Shown here piece by piece: positions 44,100 through 54,368 of a DNA stretch of 64,000 nt (position 1 is its first letter; every line of letters starts with the position of its first letter). The translations under genes and the position numbers were made by a program. Location: contig JAUIMM010000124.1 in NCBI GenBank assembly GCA_031769625.1, positions 5,703,501-5,767,500 on the forward strand. Reading direction: 5' to 3'. The DNA comes from Taudactylus pleione. Lineage: Eukaryota > Chordata > Amphibia > Anura > Myobatrachidae. A model generated the notes under the pieces. It had not been told where the DNA came from. It searched no databases and worked only from the letters and a program-made list of their open reading frames with translations.

Positions 44100-46005
44100 C
44101 GGTCCGGACCTCCCGTTGGGAGATCCCAAAGTGGGAGGCCGTCTGCTGCAGTTCGCCCGGTGTTGGTCGGTCACCACGACAGACACTTGGGTTCTCGAGG
44201 TGGTCTCCCACGGGTACGCCCTCTCTTTCCGGCACAGACCCCCGGCTCGATTCTTCACCACGGGTCTGCCATCAGACCGGAACAAGGCCACGGAGCTGCG
44301 GAAGGTCTTGCACACTATGCTCCAGGCTGGAGTTATAGTGCCTGTTCCATTCTCCCAGAGGGGTCAGGGTTTCTATTCAAATCTTTTTTTGGTGCAGAAA
44401 CCCAATGGGTCGTATCGTCCGATTCTCAACCTCAAAGCTCTCAACAAGTCTTTGCGGGTGCCGAGGTTTCGGATGGAGACCCTACGGTCCATCATTCTGG
44501 CGCTGGAACCTGGGGACTACATGGTGTCATTGGACATACAGGACGCTTACCTGCATGTCCCTATTCTTTTGCGCCATCAACAGTTCCTCAGGTTTGCAAT
44601 CCGCAGCGACCACTTTCAGTTTCGGGCGTTACCTTTTGGCCTGGCGACAGCACCGCGTGTGTTCACCAAGGTGATGGCGGTCATGGCGGCTTCTCTGCGG
44701 CTGCAGGGAGTCCGCATGTTGCCGTACTTTGACGACCTGTTATTAGTGGCAGGATCTCCAGAGCTCCTTCTACGCCACTTGGACCTGACCATTGCGCTGC
44801 TGCAACGGCACGGCTGGTTAATCAACTGGCAGAAGTCCACTCTAATCCCGTCTCGGCGGATTCTGCACCTCGGAGCCTTATTGGACTCGGGACAGCAAAG
44901 GATCTTTGTGACGGAGGAAAAGATCTCTGCTTTACAGTCGAGGGTGCGCAGTTGTCTGCACATCCGCCAGGTGTCTCTACACTCGGCAATGAGGTTACTG
45001 GGCTCCATGGTGTCGGTGTTCGACATGGTGGAATATGCCCAGTTTCACTCCAGACCTCTGCAGCACCTGATCCTGTCCAAGTGGAACGGGCTGCCTCAGT
45101 CTCTAAAGTCCCAGACGATAGTGCTCACCCCGGAGGTTCGCCTGTCTCTTGCCTGGTGGTTGCAGACGACCCATCTCCGCAAGGGACGTCCGTTCTGGGT
45201 ACCAAATTGGGTCCTGTTGACAACGGACGCCAGTCTTCGGGGCTGGGGAGCAGTTTCGGGTCCACACTTGTTCCAGGGCAGGTGGACGCCGACAGAAGCG
45301 GAGCTTCCAATAAATATCTTGGAACTCCGTGCGGTCTTCAATGCTCTCCAGCAGGCACATCGGGTTCTCCAGGGTCGTCCGGTACAGGTCCAGTCGGACA
45401 ACGCTACCACCGTGGCCTACATAAACAGGCAAGGAGGAACCCGAAGTCGGGCGGCTCTCGTAGAGGTGTCTCGGATCCTGGTATGGGCTGAGCGCAATCT
45501 TCCGGCCATATCAGCGGTCTTCATCCCGGGAGTGCTAAATTGGGAGGCGGACTTTCTAAGTCGCCAGGACGTTCATCCGGGGGAATGATCCCTGCACCCG
45601 GACGTTTTTCAACTACTGGTGGACAGGTGGGGTCTTCCAGAGATCGACCTCATGGCGTCCCGGCACAACAACAAGTTGCTGGTGTACGGGTCTCGCACAA
45701 GAGACGAAGAGGCGTCTCTGGTGGATGCTCTGTCCGTCCGGTGGACGTTCCGGTTCGCATACCTGTTTCCTCCGATTTCCCTTCTTCCACTGGTAATCCG
45801 GAAATTTAAACAGGAAGGAGGGACACTCCTGTTGATAGCTCCCGCGTGGCCCAGGCGGCACTGGTTCTCAGACCTTCAGGGTATGTCCGTGGACAGTCCT
45901 CTGCGGTTGCCGCTACGACCGGACCTTCTGTCGCAGGGTCCTTGTCTTCACCCGGACCTGACTCGGCTGTCTTTGACGGCGTGGCTGTTGAGACAGCCAT
46001 GTTGA
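43879..46005 (+). pseudogene. DIRS-B RT-RNase H-methyltransferase ORF with one internal stop
   Basis: One frame runs through, interrupted only by TGA at 45586-45588, where both other copies have Trp (HPGEWSLHP). RT: NGSYRPILNLKALN, VSLDIQDAYLHVP (first Asp), LPFGLATAPRVFTK and YFDD (catalytic pair, Tyr-Phe variant) between about 44390 and 44750. RNase H: TTDAS, ILELRAV, VQSDNATT and NWEADFLSR, so all four acidic residues are present (about 45220-45560). Methyltransferase-like segment after the stop: IDLMASRHNN, DALSVRW, LFPPISLLPLVI and IAPAWPRRHWF. The ORF overlaps the end of gag and the start of the recombinase in other frames, as is usual in this group. Confidence 0.92.
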
Positions 46006-47009
46006 GGTCCAGGGGGTTTTCCAGCTCTGTGGTGCGTACCATGTTGCGAGCTCGGAAACCGTCGTCCGCGAGGATATACCATCGCGTGTGGCATACGTTC
46101 TTCCATTGGTGTCGACCGAGAGGTTGTGCACCGCTGGAGTTTCGTCTGTCTAGGATACTTTCCTTCCTACAAGCGGGACTAGATCATGGGCTTCGCCTTG
46201 CTTCTTTGAAGGTACAGGTTTCGGCCCTGTCTGTCTGGTTTCACCGTAGGATTGCTATAATCCCGGATGTGCGCACCTTTATGCAAGGTGTTCTCCGCAT
46301 TCAGCCGCCCTTTGTTCCACCTGGGATTTGGCTGTGGTCCTGAGGGCTCTCCAGGGACCGCCGTTTGAACCACTGGGCTCAGTGGATCTTAAATGGCTAA
46401 CAGCTAAGACTGTTTTCCTTCTGGCCATAGCTTCGGCCAGACATGTTTCTGATTTAGGGGCTCTCTTGTAGACCCCCTTTCTTGATTTTTCATGGGAACA
46501 GGGCAGTGCTCCGCACTCAGCCTGAATTTCTTCCCAAAGTTGTTTCCCAGTTTCATGTTAACGAGGAAATAGTTGTTCCGGCCTTTAACTCACCTGGTCT
46601 TTCAGTGTGTGAGGCCACTTTGGATGTTGTGCGGGCCTTAAGGACTTATGTTGACCGCACTTCTTCGTTTAGGAAGTCGGACGCCTTGTTTGTCCTCTAT
46701 GGCTTCCGCAAAAAGGGTTTGCCTGCTTCAATGCAAACTTTGGCAGCTTGGATCCGTATGGCTATTTCTGAAGCTCATCTTCATGAAGGTCTGCCGGTTC
46801 CTCTTTCTTTGAAGGCTCATTCCACTAGGTCTGTGGGTCCTTTGTGGGCAGCTCGACGTGGTGCCTCTGTAGTCCAGATCTGCAAGGCTGCTACGTGGTC
46901 CTCTGTCCATACCTTCGTGAGGTATTACAGGTTTGACACCTTCGCCTCTCAGAATGCTTCCTTCGGGCGGCGGATTCTCCTTTCTGCACAGGAGCGTCCC
47001 CACCCTTAA
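45846..47009 (+). pseudogene. DIRS-B tyrosine recombinase, frameshifted
   Basis: Starts in the frame overlapping the end of the methyltransferase region (FDGVAVETAMLRS near 45975). It stops at 46343 after an indel near 46320 and resumes to another shift near 46468, then runs 46482-47009. Catalytic residues are all present: Arg in ASARHVSDL, HSTR (HxxR) near 46820 and the Tyr in RYYRFDTF near 46920-46945. Only frame damage separates it from an intact enzyme. Confidence 0.9.
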
Positions 47010-47030
47010 AGGATACTGCTTTGGGACATC

Positions 47031-47140
47031 CCCAAGGTATCCTGTGGATACCCTATGGACCCTGAAGTAGAAAATATGAGATATGGTAAGAACTTACCCT
47101 TGTTATCTCTATTTCTACGAAGTCCATAGGGTTCCACAGG
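47031..47140 (+). repeat. DIRS-B internal complementary region
   Basis: First part (CCCAAGGTATCCTGTGG ... CCCTGAAGTAGAAA) is the reverse complement of the left terminus; second part (ATATGAGATATGGTAAG ... GGGTTCCACAGG) is the reverse complement of the right terminus. The junction near 47073 therefore copies a circle junction. It contains the perfect palindrome GGTAAGAACTTACC at 47085-47098. Confidence 0.95.
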
Positions 47141-47283
47141 ACTCCCGCCCTGTCGCACCTGTGCTGCAGATGGGCTTTGGTCTGGTCACCGGTTTTCCCG
47201 TCTCCCTCTGGTGAGAGTGTGATTCTTGTGTGTATCCAGATCTTCTTTCTCTCTCTTCCTTCTTCTCCGGCCTATGGCTTGGT

Positions 47284-47468
47284 AACTAACTGAGGTGCCT
47301 TGGCTCGGGGGCGGGGTATAGAAGGGGGACCCTAGTGCATCCTGGGAGGCTGAATGCTTAACTCTATGGTGCCCGATGACTGACGTCACACCCAAGGTAT
47401 CCTGTGGAACCCTATGGACTACGTAGAAATAGAGATAACAAAGGTAAGTTCTTACCATATCTCATATT
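47284..47468 (+). repeat. DIRS-B right terminal inverted repeat with extension
   Basis: 47287-47430 is inverted to the left terminus; 47430-47468 is an extension lacking in the left terminus but complementary to the internal region. It contains GGTAAGTTCTTACC at 47443-47456, a perfect palindrome apart from its central TT. Confidence 0.93.
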
Positions 47469-48892
47469 ATTGTGTGCCCTTTGCATAGACTGCTATGTAA
47501 CCTATCCTATGCAAGTGAATGCAGACCCAAAGCACCTCTCTCCCAACCCTTACTGGCCGTGCACATGGTGTCACACCTATATATTGCATTAATGATGTCA
47601 ATAAATTTTGTTTTTGTTATTGTTCAGCTTCAACTTGACGAATTGAGATGAAGCAAAGTGCAGGTTATTTCTAGGGGTTTCCACTACACAATGATGCAGT
47701 TTTCATGAAAACCGTTTCAGTAGTTTTGCGCCAACTAGAAGCAAATGGACAGACACAATGTTTTTTATAATATTAGCAACGATTACCTTATGATTTTACT
47801 AGAACCTTTGTAAAATAAGTATAGCTTTAATAAAGAAAAATGTTTTCTGTGCATATTTCAATGATACACATATAAAGACTTTTGATATCCAGGTAATGTC
47901 TCAAGTCATTAACAATGGCTTAGTACATAAAATGCTTTGGTAGAGTTTGTACCATTATACCCTATTTTGCTTTAGATAATTTTTTGCTGTGTTTCTTAAA
48001 CTAAAACACAATGGGCAAAATGATCCTAACATATGGAGACAGTTTGCAAAAGTAAGATCTACTTCCTGATTCCAACATACATTACCAGGTGGTTCACATG
48101 TTTAAATAGTGTTACTGGTCTTTCACGCTTTGGACAAGTTTTCATACATTTATTAAGAACAAGGAATATGCAACAACCACGTGTATCACCAAATTTCGAT
48201 TTATAGGGAGTTATGAAGGCTGCATAGGCATTAACTTGTAAATCCAATAAATGTTTTACTATAGTATTCCCCATAATCTAAAAAAATATATAGTTCAATT
48301 GAGCGCCTTGCCTAACTGCATGTCAAGTTCAGTTACATGCGATGAGGTCAATGGCTGAGGAGGCACACATGTATAAAAGACAGTTTTTATATCAAAACTC
48401 TGGAGCATGACAGAAAGTATGGTAGGGGAAGAAATATGACAGGGGAGGCTCTGCCTAACCTGACCGCAAATCCCTGGTCAAGTTACAGGTAACCCCGTGT
48501 CACATGGCACCCATTGCCATGGCCAAACTGTCACTGTGAGTCTCTTTGTGCTGGTAGTATGAATAAAAGGTGTCAGGTGGAGGGGGGCCTTAGATAACCA
48601 GCTACAAGGTAGTTCAGATTACTACCTTTAACGTGAGAAAGTAAAACTGTAGTTTTGTAAAACATATATAGGGGCTAATTCTGAGTTGGGAGCAAAGCTA
48701 GTAACTTTGCACCTGTACAAACTATGCTGCAATGTAAGAGGTTGCATTGAGGATAAATACTGGCTGCTGTTGCATATAGCGCACCAATACTGCACATCTT
48801 TATTTTTACACTGCAATTTAGATTTGTACTGGGCACACTCCTCTCAAATGTAAAGGCCCCATAGATCTGCAATGGATTGGGACAATTCCCTG
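47469..48892 (+). other. tbce intron, unassigned
   Basis: A phrase near 47698-47740 (AAACCGTTTCAGTAGTTTTGC) looks like a fragment of a dispersed repeat. No gene seen. Confidence 0.4.
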
Positions 48893-48970
48893 TTTCTCTT
48901 TCCTCAAGGCTGGGGGACACTGGACCATGGGGTTGTAGGCGGGAAGGTGTGGAGTTGGCACTAATGACTG
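48893..48970 (+). repeat. DIRS-C left terminal inverted repeat
   Basis: TTTCTCTTTCCTCAAGGCTGG through GGCACTAATGACTG; reverse complement of 54271-54345. A (TG)n tract adjoins it. Confidence 0.9.
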
Positions 48971-49007
48971 TGTGTGTGTGTGTGTGTGTGTGGGGGGGGG
49001 GGGGGGA
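48969..49007. repeat. (TG)n(G)n microsatellite
   Basis: About eleven TG units followed by about fourteen G, just inside the DIRS-C left terminus; (AC)n follows at 49021-49032. Confidence 0.9.
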
Positions 49008-49678
49008 AGTTATAGATTACACACACACACACCTGACTTCAGTGTAGTTTTAGTGCCTTTGGAAGGAAGGCTGCAGCCTTTTGCTTAGCATAGGTTTTTT
49101 TTCTTTTATTTGTAATTCTTTTGTTTATTTATACTATATAGCGCACAGTGGGAGTGTAAAGCAGCGGTGAGCGGTGGCTAAAAGGGGGATAGTGCTGAGT
49201 GCTTCCTCCGTTCTAAACACTCCGGTCTCTATGACCCAGGTATAGCGCGCTGCTGTACCTGATAGAGGTGCAGGTAGTCAGTGTGGTCCTGGGTGGCGGG
49301 CGCCATCTTGCCGCGCTTCCTTTCAGCGTCTCCTGCGGGGAGAGCGCCGACTACAGACCACCCGCAAGTGAGTGCGGGTCAGTCCAAGTGCTTTCCTCAC
49401 AGAGGGGAGTAGCACTTGAAGGAAGGAACAGTGGGACTTGCTTCAGTATAGCGGGGGGAGGAGCCATAGACTGCTGGTTCCCCCCGCTCTTCAGCGGCTG
49501 TATACAGGACTCCAGGAAGTTGCGTGGGCTGCTCACAGCCTTTATAGTGGAACAAGTCTGGCAGCATGGAGGAAGGACAGAGAAATCTCAGACTCCTTTC
49601 CCTCTGCAGGGTGCAGCTAAGTAGTTTTTGTGAATCTCTTCTGGTGCCTGTTGGAGTGTTGTGTATTCATTGCCGCAG

Positions 49679-49707
49679 GTTATATATATATGTGTGTGTG
49701 TGTGTGT
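49679..49707. repeat. (TA)n(TG)n microsatellite
   Basis: TATATATATGTGTGTGTGTG-type tract in the DIRS-C leader. Confidence 0.9.
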
Positions 49708-49767
49708 TTATTGTTTCCCTGACCTGCCTGCTGCGGCAGGGTAGCGCAGGAATGGGCAGGGGGTGGG

Positions 49768-50930
49768 TAAAAGTGATGGACAAGAAGTCCACAGAGGGCC
49801 ATACCCCTACTAAAGCTTTTAGATTTTACATGTGCCCAGTGTCAGGTTAAACTACCGTGTGGACAGCTGGATGTAGAAGCATTGTGCGTGAACTGTCAGG
49901 AGCCCACTTGTGCGCAGCCAGGGGGAGCCACTCCTGTTATGGGGGAACCTGCGTGGGCGCAGGTTATGAACCGTTCACTCTCTGACTTTTTAGTATTGCT
50001 TCACCAGAGAGAGGAATTGGCTCAAGTAGCGCCAGCCCCCTAACTTGCCATCGCCGCCCGCAGTAGCGGGGGTCCGTCACCAGGGCCCTGATCCTTCCAA
50101 TGGAGCGCTCAGCGGCAGGGTTCGTGAAGGTTTATTCCTTTATGGAACGCTTCTTTGAGGATCCTAGATTGCGCACTACGCATAAGCGTCCTCTTCCATC
50201 CAGGGGCTTGTTGGAGGAAGATCCAGAAGAGGAGGAGGGGGAACTCTTGATAGAGGAGGTTCTGCCTGAAGAGGAAGGTTCAGAGTCCACGTCAAGTCAG
50301 GGCGTGGAGGACCTGATTATGGTAGTACGACAGTCTTTTGACTGCCTGGACCTTGACACCTCTGCAGCGGTGGAGGGTCATTTGTTTTCCGGCTTCTCGG
50401 GATCTTTCGCATCTTGTTGAAGAAGGCTGGAAGACCCCGGACAAAAAGTATGCTATTCCTCGTAAGTTTGCAGCCCTGTTTCCATAGGAGCAGGTCACTA
50501 GGTGGGAGCTGTCTCCGAGAGTGGATGTGGCCTCCTTTAAGGATCCGCTGGATAGGAAATTAGAAGGATGCATTAGGAGTATCTTTATGAGCGCTGGGGT
50601 TGTTATTAGCTCATTGTTGGCATCTGCATGGGTCTCTCGAGCCATAGAGAAGTGGGCTGACAAATTAGTGGCAGGCCTTTCCGGTGACTCAGCCAGGGAG
50701 GAGTTGCTGGAACTGGCGGAACAGATTTGTGCGGCAGCAGACTATGTGTGTGAGGCTGTACAAGATGGAGCGCAGATTTGTCTCAGCTACGGCAGTTGCA
50801 GGACGCAGAGCACTTTGGCTCCGCGCCTGGGAAGCGGACGCCGAATCAAAACGCGCTTTAGAATTGCTCCCTTTTGCTGGGGGCGTTCTGTTCAGCTATC
50901 ATATCACAGGCGACGGGTGGTAAGAGCACT
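49768..50930 (+). pseudogene. DIRS-C gag-like region, frameshifted
   Basis: Begins near 49779. After a frame change at about 49840 there is a pattern of two C-x2-C pairs (CAQC ... CVNC, about 49830-49900) that may bind zinc. An acidic block follows (EEDPEEEEGELLIEE, about 50210-50260) in the frame 50100-50420. From 50521 the frame encodes VASFKDPLDRKLEGCIRSIF and AIEKWADKLVAGL, comparable to DIRS-A at 190-330. At least three interruptions. Confidence 0.75.
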
Positions 50931-51091
50931 TTCCTGCCGGTGGTGCCACAGAAACAAAAGGGCTCACGATTCCGGGTCTTCCGTTCTTCCTTTCGAGGGG
51001 GGGGGGTCCGTTAAGAGGGCAAACTGTCCGCTCTTTCCCCAGTAGGGGTTCTGCCCCACGGGGCAGATTCTCCGGTGCATTCAGGCCCCGG

Positions 51092-52510
51092 GTGCTAGGA
51101 CACCCGAGAAGCCGAATACCTCACAGGATCTCTGCCCTTCCGGTCTCTGGGAAGGTGAGGGCCCGTCTCCTCCTTTTCCGAGACCAGTGGGTAGCTTCAG
51201 GAGCGGATACCTGGCTAAGGGGCGTTGTCTCCCAAGATTATGTGATCGACCTAAAGGGGCCACCGCCGCAGCGTTTCTTTGCCACGGCATTACCCAAGGA
51301 TTCGGTAAGAGACTGGAGTAAAACAGAGGGTACTGATAGCCTGGTTTAAGGCCAATCTGTTCCTGGTCCGAAAGCCCAATGGCACTTATCGGGCAGTTTT
51401 AAACCTGCGAACCTTAAATGCCAGTCTATGGGTGGATCAGTTCTGCATGGAATCGCTCCGGCCAGTGATTCAGGGTATGTCTGCGAACAAGTTTTTGGCG
51501 TGTCTCGACGTCAGAGACTCATATCTCCACCTACCGATTTGGGCAGGGCATCATTCTCTACTTCGGTTCACAGCTGGGAGAGCTCATTACCAGTTTCAAG
51601 CTCTGCCTTTCAGACTCGCTACGGCTCCATGGGTCTTCAAGAAGATCATGGCAGCGGTGGCGAGTCTGCTGCATTCCGAGGGGATAACGATCGTACTCTA
51701 CCTAGACTATTTGCTCGAGAAGGCAGATTCGGCTGCCCAACTTCAGCTCCACCTGGATCACACTGTCCAGGTGTTACAGTATCACGGGTGGATACTGAAT
51801 CTCAAGAGTCGCATCACGCCGTGCTGACGTTCCTGGGGGTGATCTTCGATATGGCACTAGAGTTTTCTTGCCCGACCCCAAAGCCCGGGCCCTTCAGGAC
51901 TTAGATGGCCGAGAGGCAGACAGCACTTTTCTGACTGTCTGGCTGGGCATGAAGTTACTGGGTACGATGGTCTCTACCTTCGAGACCATCCAGTACGGCC
52001 ACTTCCATTCACGGATTCTCCAGTGGGAGATCCTCCGGAATTGGACAGGCCGCTCGGACGACCTCTCCTCTCAATTGCTGATTTTGTCAGACAGCACGCG
52101 TCAGTCACTTCGCTGGTGGTTGACTACCAGTCACCTTCTCCAGGGTTGGTCCCTGGTCACTCCCAACTGGATAATTGTCACCACAGACGCAAGTCTTAAT
52201 GGTTTAGGAGCAGTGACGGAGAACCTCTGTCTCCAGGGGACCTGGTCGGCATCAGACATAGAGTTGTCGATAAATGTGCTGGAGCTCTGGGCCATTTATC
52301 AGGCCCTGTGCGGAGCACAGGTCCTCCTGGTTGGCATGCCAGTGAGGATCCACTCAGACACGCCACGGCAGTGGTGTATGTAAACCACCAGGGCGGAAAG
52401 AAAAGCACACTTGCCATGGCAGAGACAAGTCTCATTCTCACTTGGGCGGAGACATTTGTCCTGGCAATTTCAGCGATGTTCATACCGGGAGTAGAGAATT
52501 GGGAGACAGA
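51092..52510 (+). pseudogene. DIRS-C reverse transcriptase and RNase H, inactive
   Basis: RT is read in pieces: 51092-51349, about 51350-51430 (NGTYRAVLNLRTLN), 51432-51827 and 51868-52383. The catalytic box reads YLDY (near 51702-51713) in place of YLDD, so the second Asp is lost, and LPFRLATAP replaces LPFGLATAP. RNase H has TTDASLNG and NVLELWAIY, then shifts near 52365 to NHQGGKKSTLAM and NWETDYLSR. Frameshifts and loss of a catalytic Asp show it is dead. Confidence 0.9.
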
Positions 52511-52529
52511 CTACCTCAGCAGGACCACT

Positions 52530-52963
52530 TTTCTACCAGGGGAGTGGTCTCTCCACCCGGAGGTTTTCCAGCAGTTGGTCCAGAAGTGGGGGCTGCCGGA
52601 GGTGGACCTGATGGCGTCTCGCCACAATTGAAAGGTCCCTCGATTTTGTGCGAAGGCCAGAGATCCTTTGGCATTCGCAGTAGATGCCATGATGCTCCTT
52701 GGAACTTCCGTCTGGCCTACATCTTTCCTCCAATTCCCATGTTACCAAGGGTGCTCCGTCGAGTCAGGGAGCAGCAGGCGTCAGTCATCCTAGTGGCTCC
52801 AATCTGGCCGCGCCGGTCGTTGTTCGCCACAGTTCTCAAGCTAGCCGCGGGCCAAGGTTGGCATCTTCCGATGCGACCAAATCTTCTTCTGCAGGGGCCA
52901 TTCAGTCACGAGGGTCTGGCTCAGCTGGCTTTAACGGCCTGGTTGTTGAGATCGAGCTCTTAA
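52530..52963 (+). pseudogene. DIRS-C methyltransferase-like region
   Basis: WSLHPEVFQQL and VDLMASRHN, then TGA at 52629-52631; after a frame change, FRLAYIFPPIPMLPRVL and VILVAPIWPRRSLF to 52963. Same layout as in the other two DIRS copies. Confidence 0.85.
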
Positions 52964-53990
52964 AGGCTAAGGTATTTTCCCCTTCAGTCATCTGTACCAT
53001 GCTCCAGGCGCGGAAGCAGGTTTCTCCACAGAATTACCACAGGGTTTGGAAAACGTATATTATGTGGTGTGAGCGGTGGAAAGTGCATACTGCCCAGTTC
53101 CGCCTTCCAAGACTGCTAGCTTTCTTTCAGGGAGGTTTGGAAGCAGGCTTGCGGCTTCAATCTTTGAGGGTGCAGGTTTCAGCTCTGTCCATTTATTTTC
53201 AGCAACGTGTGGCTCTCCTTCCAGAGATTCAGACTTTTTTACAAGGGGTTTTGCGAGTGCAGCCTCCGTTTCAGCAGCCAGTAGCGCCATGGGATTTGCC
53301 CCTGGTTCTGTCGGCTCTTAAGCAGGCTCTGTTTGAGCCATTGGAATCCGTGGACCTTCGGTTTGTCACGTGGGAAGTAGTTTTTCTTATGGCCATTGCC
53401 TCGGCGGTTCTCTTGAGTTGCGGGCTTTGTCTTGCAAACCACCGTTTCTTGTTTTCCCTGATGACAGGGCGGTCCTCAGAACGGTTCCTTCGTTTCAACC
53501 GAAAGTGGTTTCTTCTTTTCACTTGAACCAGGAAATTGTTTTTCCTGTGTTCTCACCTTCACAGTCTTCAAGGTACCAGGACGATCTGTCACTGTTGGAT
53601 GTTGTCCGGGCCCTGCGGATTTACTTGGACAGAATTTCGGACTTGCTTCACACGGACTCTCTATTGGTCCTCTACAACGCCCACAAGCGTGGCTGGCCAG
53701 CCACAAAGCAGACCATTGCAAGATGGCTCCGCTCAGTGATCTCAAAGGCTTATTCGGATGCGGGGCGCTCGGCACTGCCCAAGGTGTGGGCTCATTCCAC
53801 TCAGGCTGTGGTGGCCTCCTGGGCGGCACGTCATGGGGACTCAGCTGAACAAGTTTGACGCGTAGCTACCTGGTCCTCTGTCCACACATTTTGCGCGGTT
53901 CTACGAGTTTCATATTTTTGCCTCCAGTGACACCCACTTTGGGTGTACAGTTCTCAAGTCAGGCAACCTGAGCGTTCCCTCCCCTGGGGG
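52750..53990 (+). pseudogene. DIRS-C tyrosine recombinase, inactive
   Basis: Frames 52699-53526 and 53370-53858 cover the domain. The first Arg box is altered: the region equivalent to SARxVSxLGAL reads AVLLSCGL in one frame and GGSLELRAL in the other. HSTR reads HSTQ (near 53796), losing the second Arg, and a TGA at 53857-53859 cuts off the segment with the Tyr. Further frame damage follows near 53890. Confidence 0.88.
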
Positions 53991-54008
53991 CGGCTTTTGA
54001 ATGTCTCA

Positions 54009-54102
54009 TGATCCAGTGTCTCCCAGCCTTGAGGAAAGAGAAAATAGGATTTTTGGTACTTACAGTTGAATCCTTTTCTCTGAGTCAGGCTGGGGGACAC
54101 TG
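54009..54102 (+). repeat. DIRS-C internal complementary region
   Basis: First part complementary to the left end (CCAGCCTTGAGGAAAGAGAAA); second part (AAAATAGGATTTTTGGTACTTAC ... TCTCTGAGTCAGGCTGG) complementary to the right end, except for about 11 bases absent from the right end. It contains GGTACTTACA at 54055-54064. Confidence 0.9.
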
Positions 54103-54269
54103 CGTTCCCTCCCTCACGCTCAGTCGTTTTGAGTATGAGTTATGATTTCGGTCCTAATTGACCGTCAGTTTCATTATTTTTTTGGTATGACAGTGATATT
54201 ACTTCTCCTTACCAGGCACTTTTGAAGTTGTACTGAAGTCAGGGGTTGCTGAGGGGGGGCTATAGATTT

Positions 54270-54368
54270 CAGTCATTAGTGGCAACTCCACAGCTTCCCA
54301 CCTACAACCCCATGGTCCAGTGTCCCCCAGCCTGTCTCAGAGAAAGTAAGTACTAAAGATACTATTTT
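54270..54368 (+). repeat. DIRS-C right terminal inverted repeat
   Basis: CAGTCATTAGTGGCAACTCC to GTACTAAAGATACTATTTT. It contains AGTAAGTACT at 54345-54354, the counterpart of the dyads in the other copies. Confidence 0.9.

Larger units (their letters stand above)
41646..47468 (+). mobile_element. complete DIRS retrotransposon (DIRS-B)
   Basis: About 5.8 kb with both terminal inverted repeats, an internal complementary region, gag-like ORF, RT-RNase H-methyltransferase ORF and tyrosine recombinase, all on the + strand. It is the least damaged of the three DIRS copies: the long polymerase frame has one stop. No target duplication is expected for this order and none is seen. It sits in the tbce intron after the exon at 41223. 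Confidence 0.95.
48893..54368 (+). mobile_element. full-length, decayed DIRS retrotransposon (DIRS-C)
   Basis: About 5.5 kb with left and right terminal inverted repeats, internal complementary region and all coding regions in the DIRS order on the + strand. The ends and internal region resemble those of DIRS-A more than DIRS-B. Coding parts have many stops and frameshifts plus substitutions in catalytic residues. Lies 1.4 kb after DIRS-B in the same tbce intron and orientation. Confidence 0.93.
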
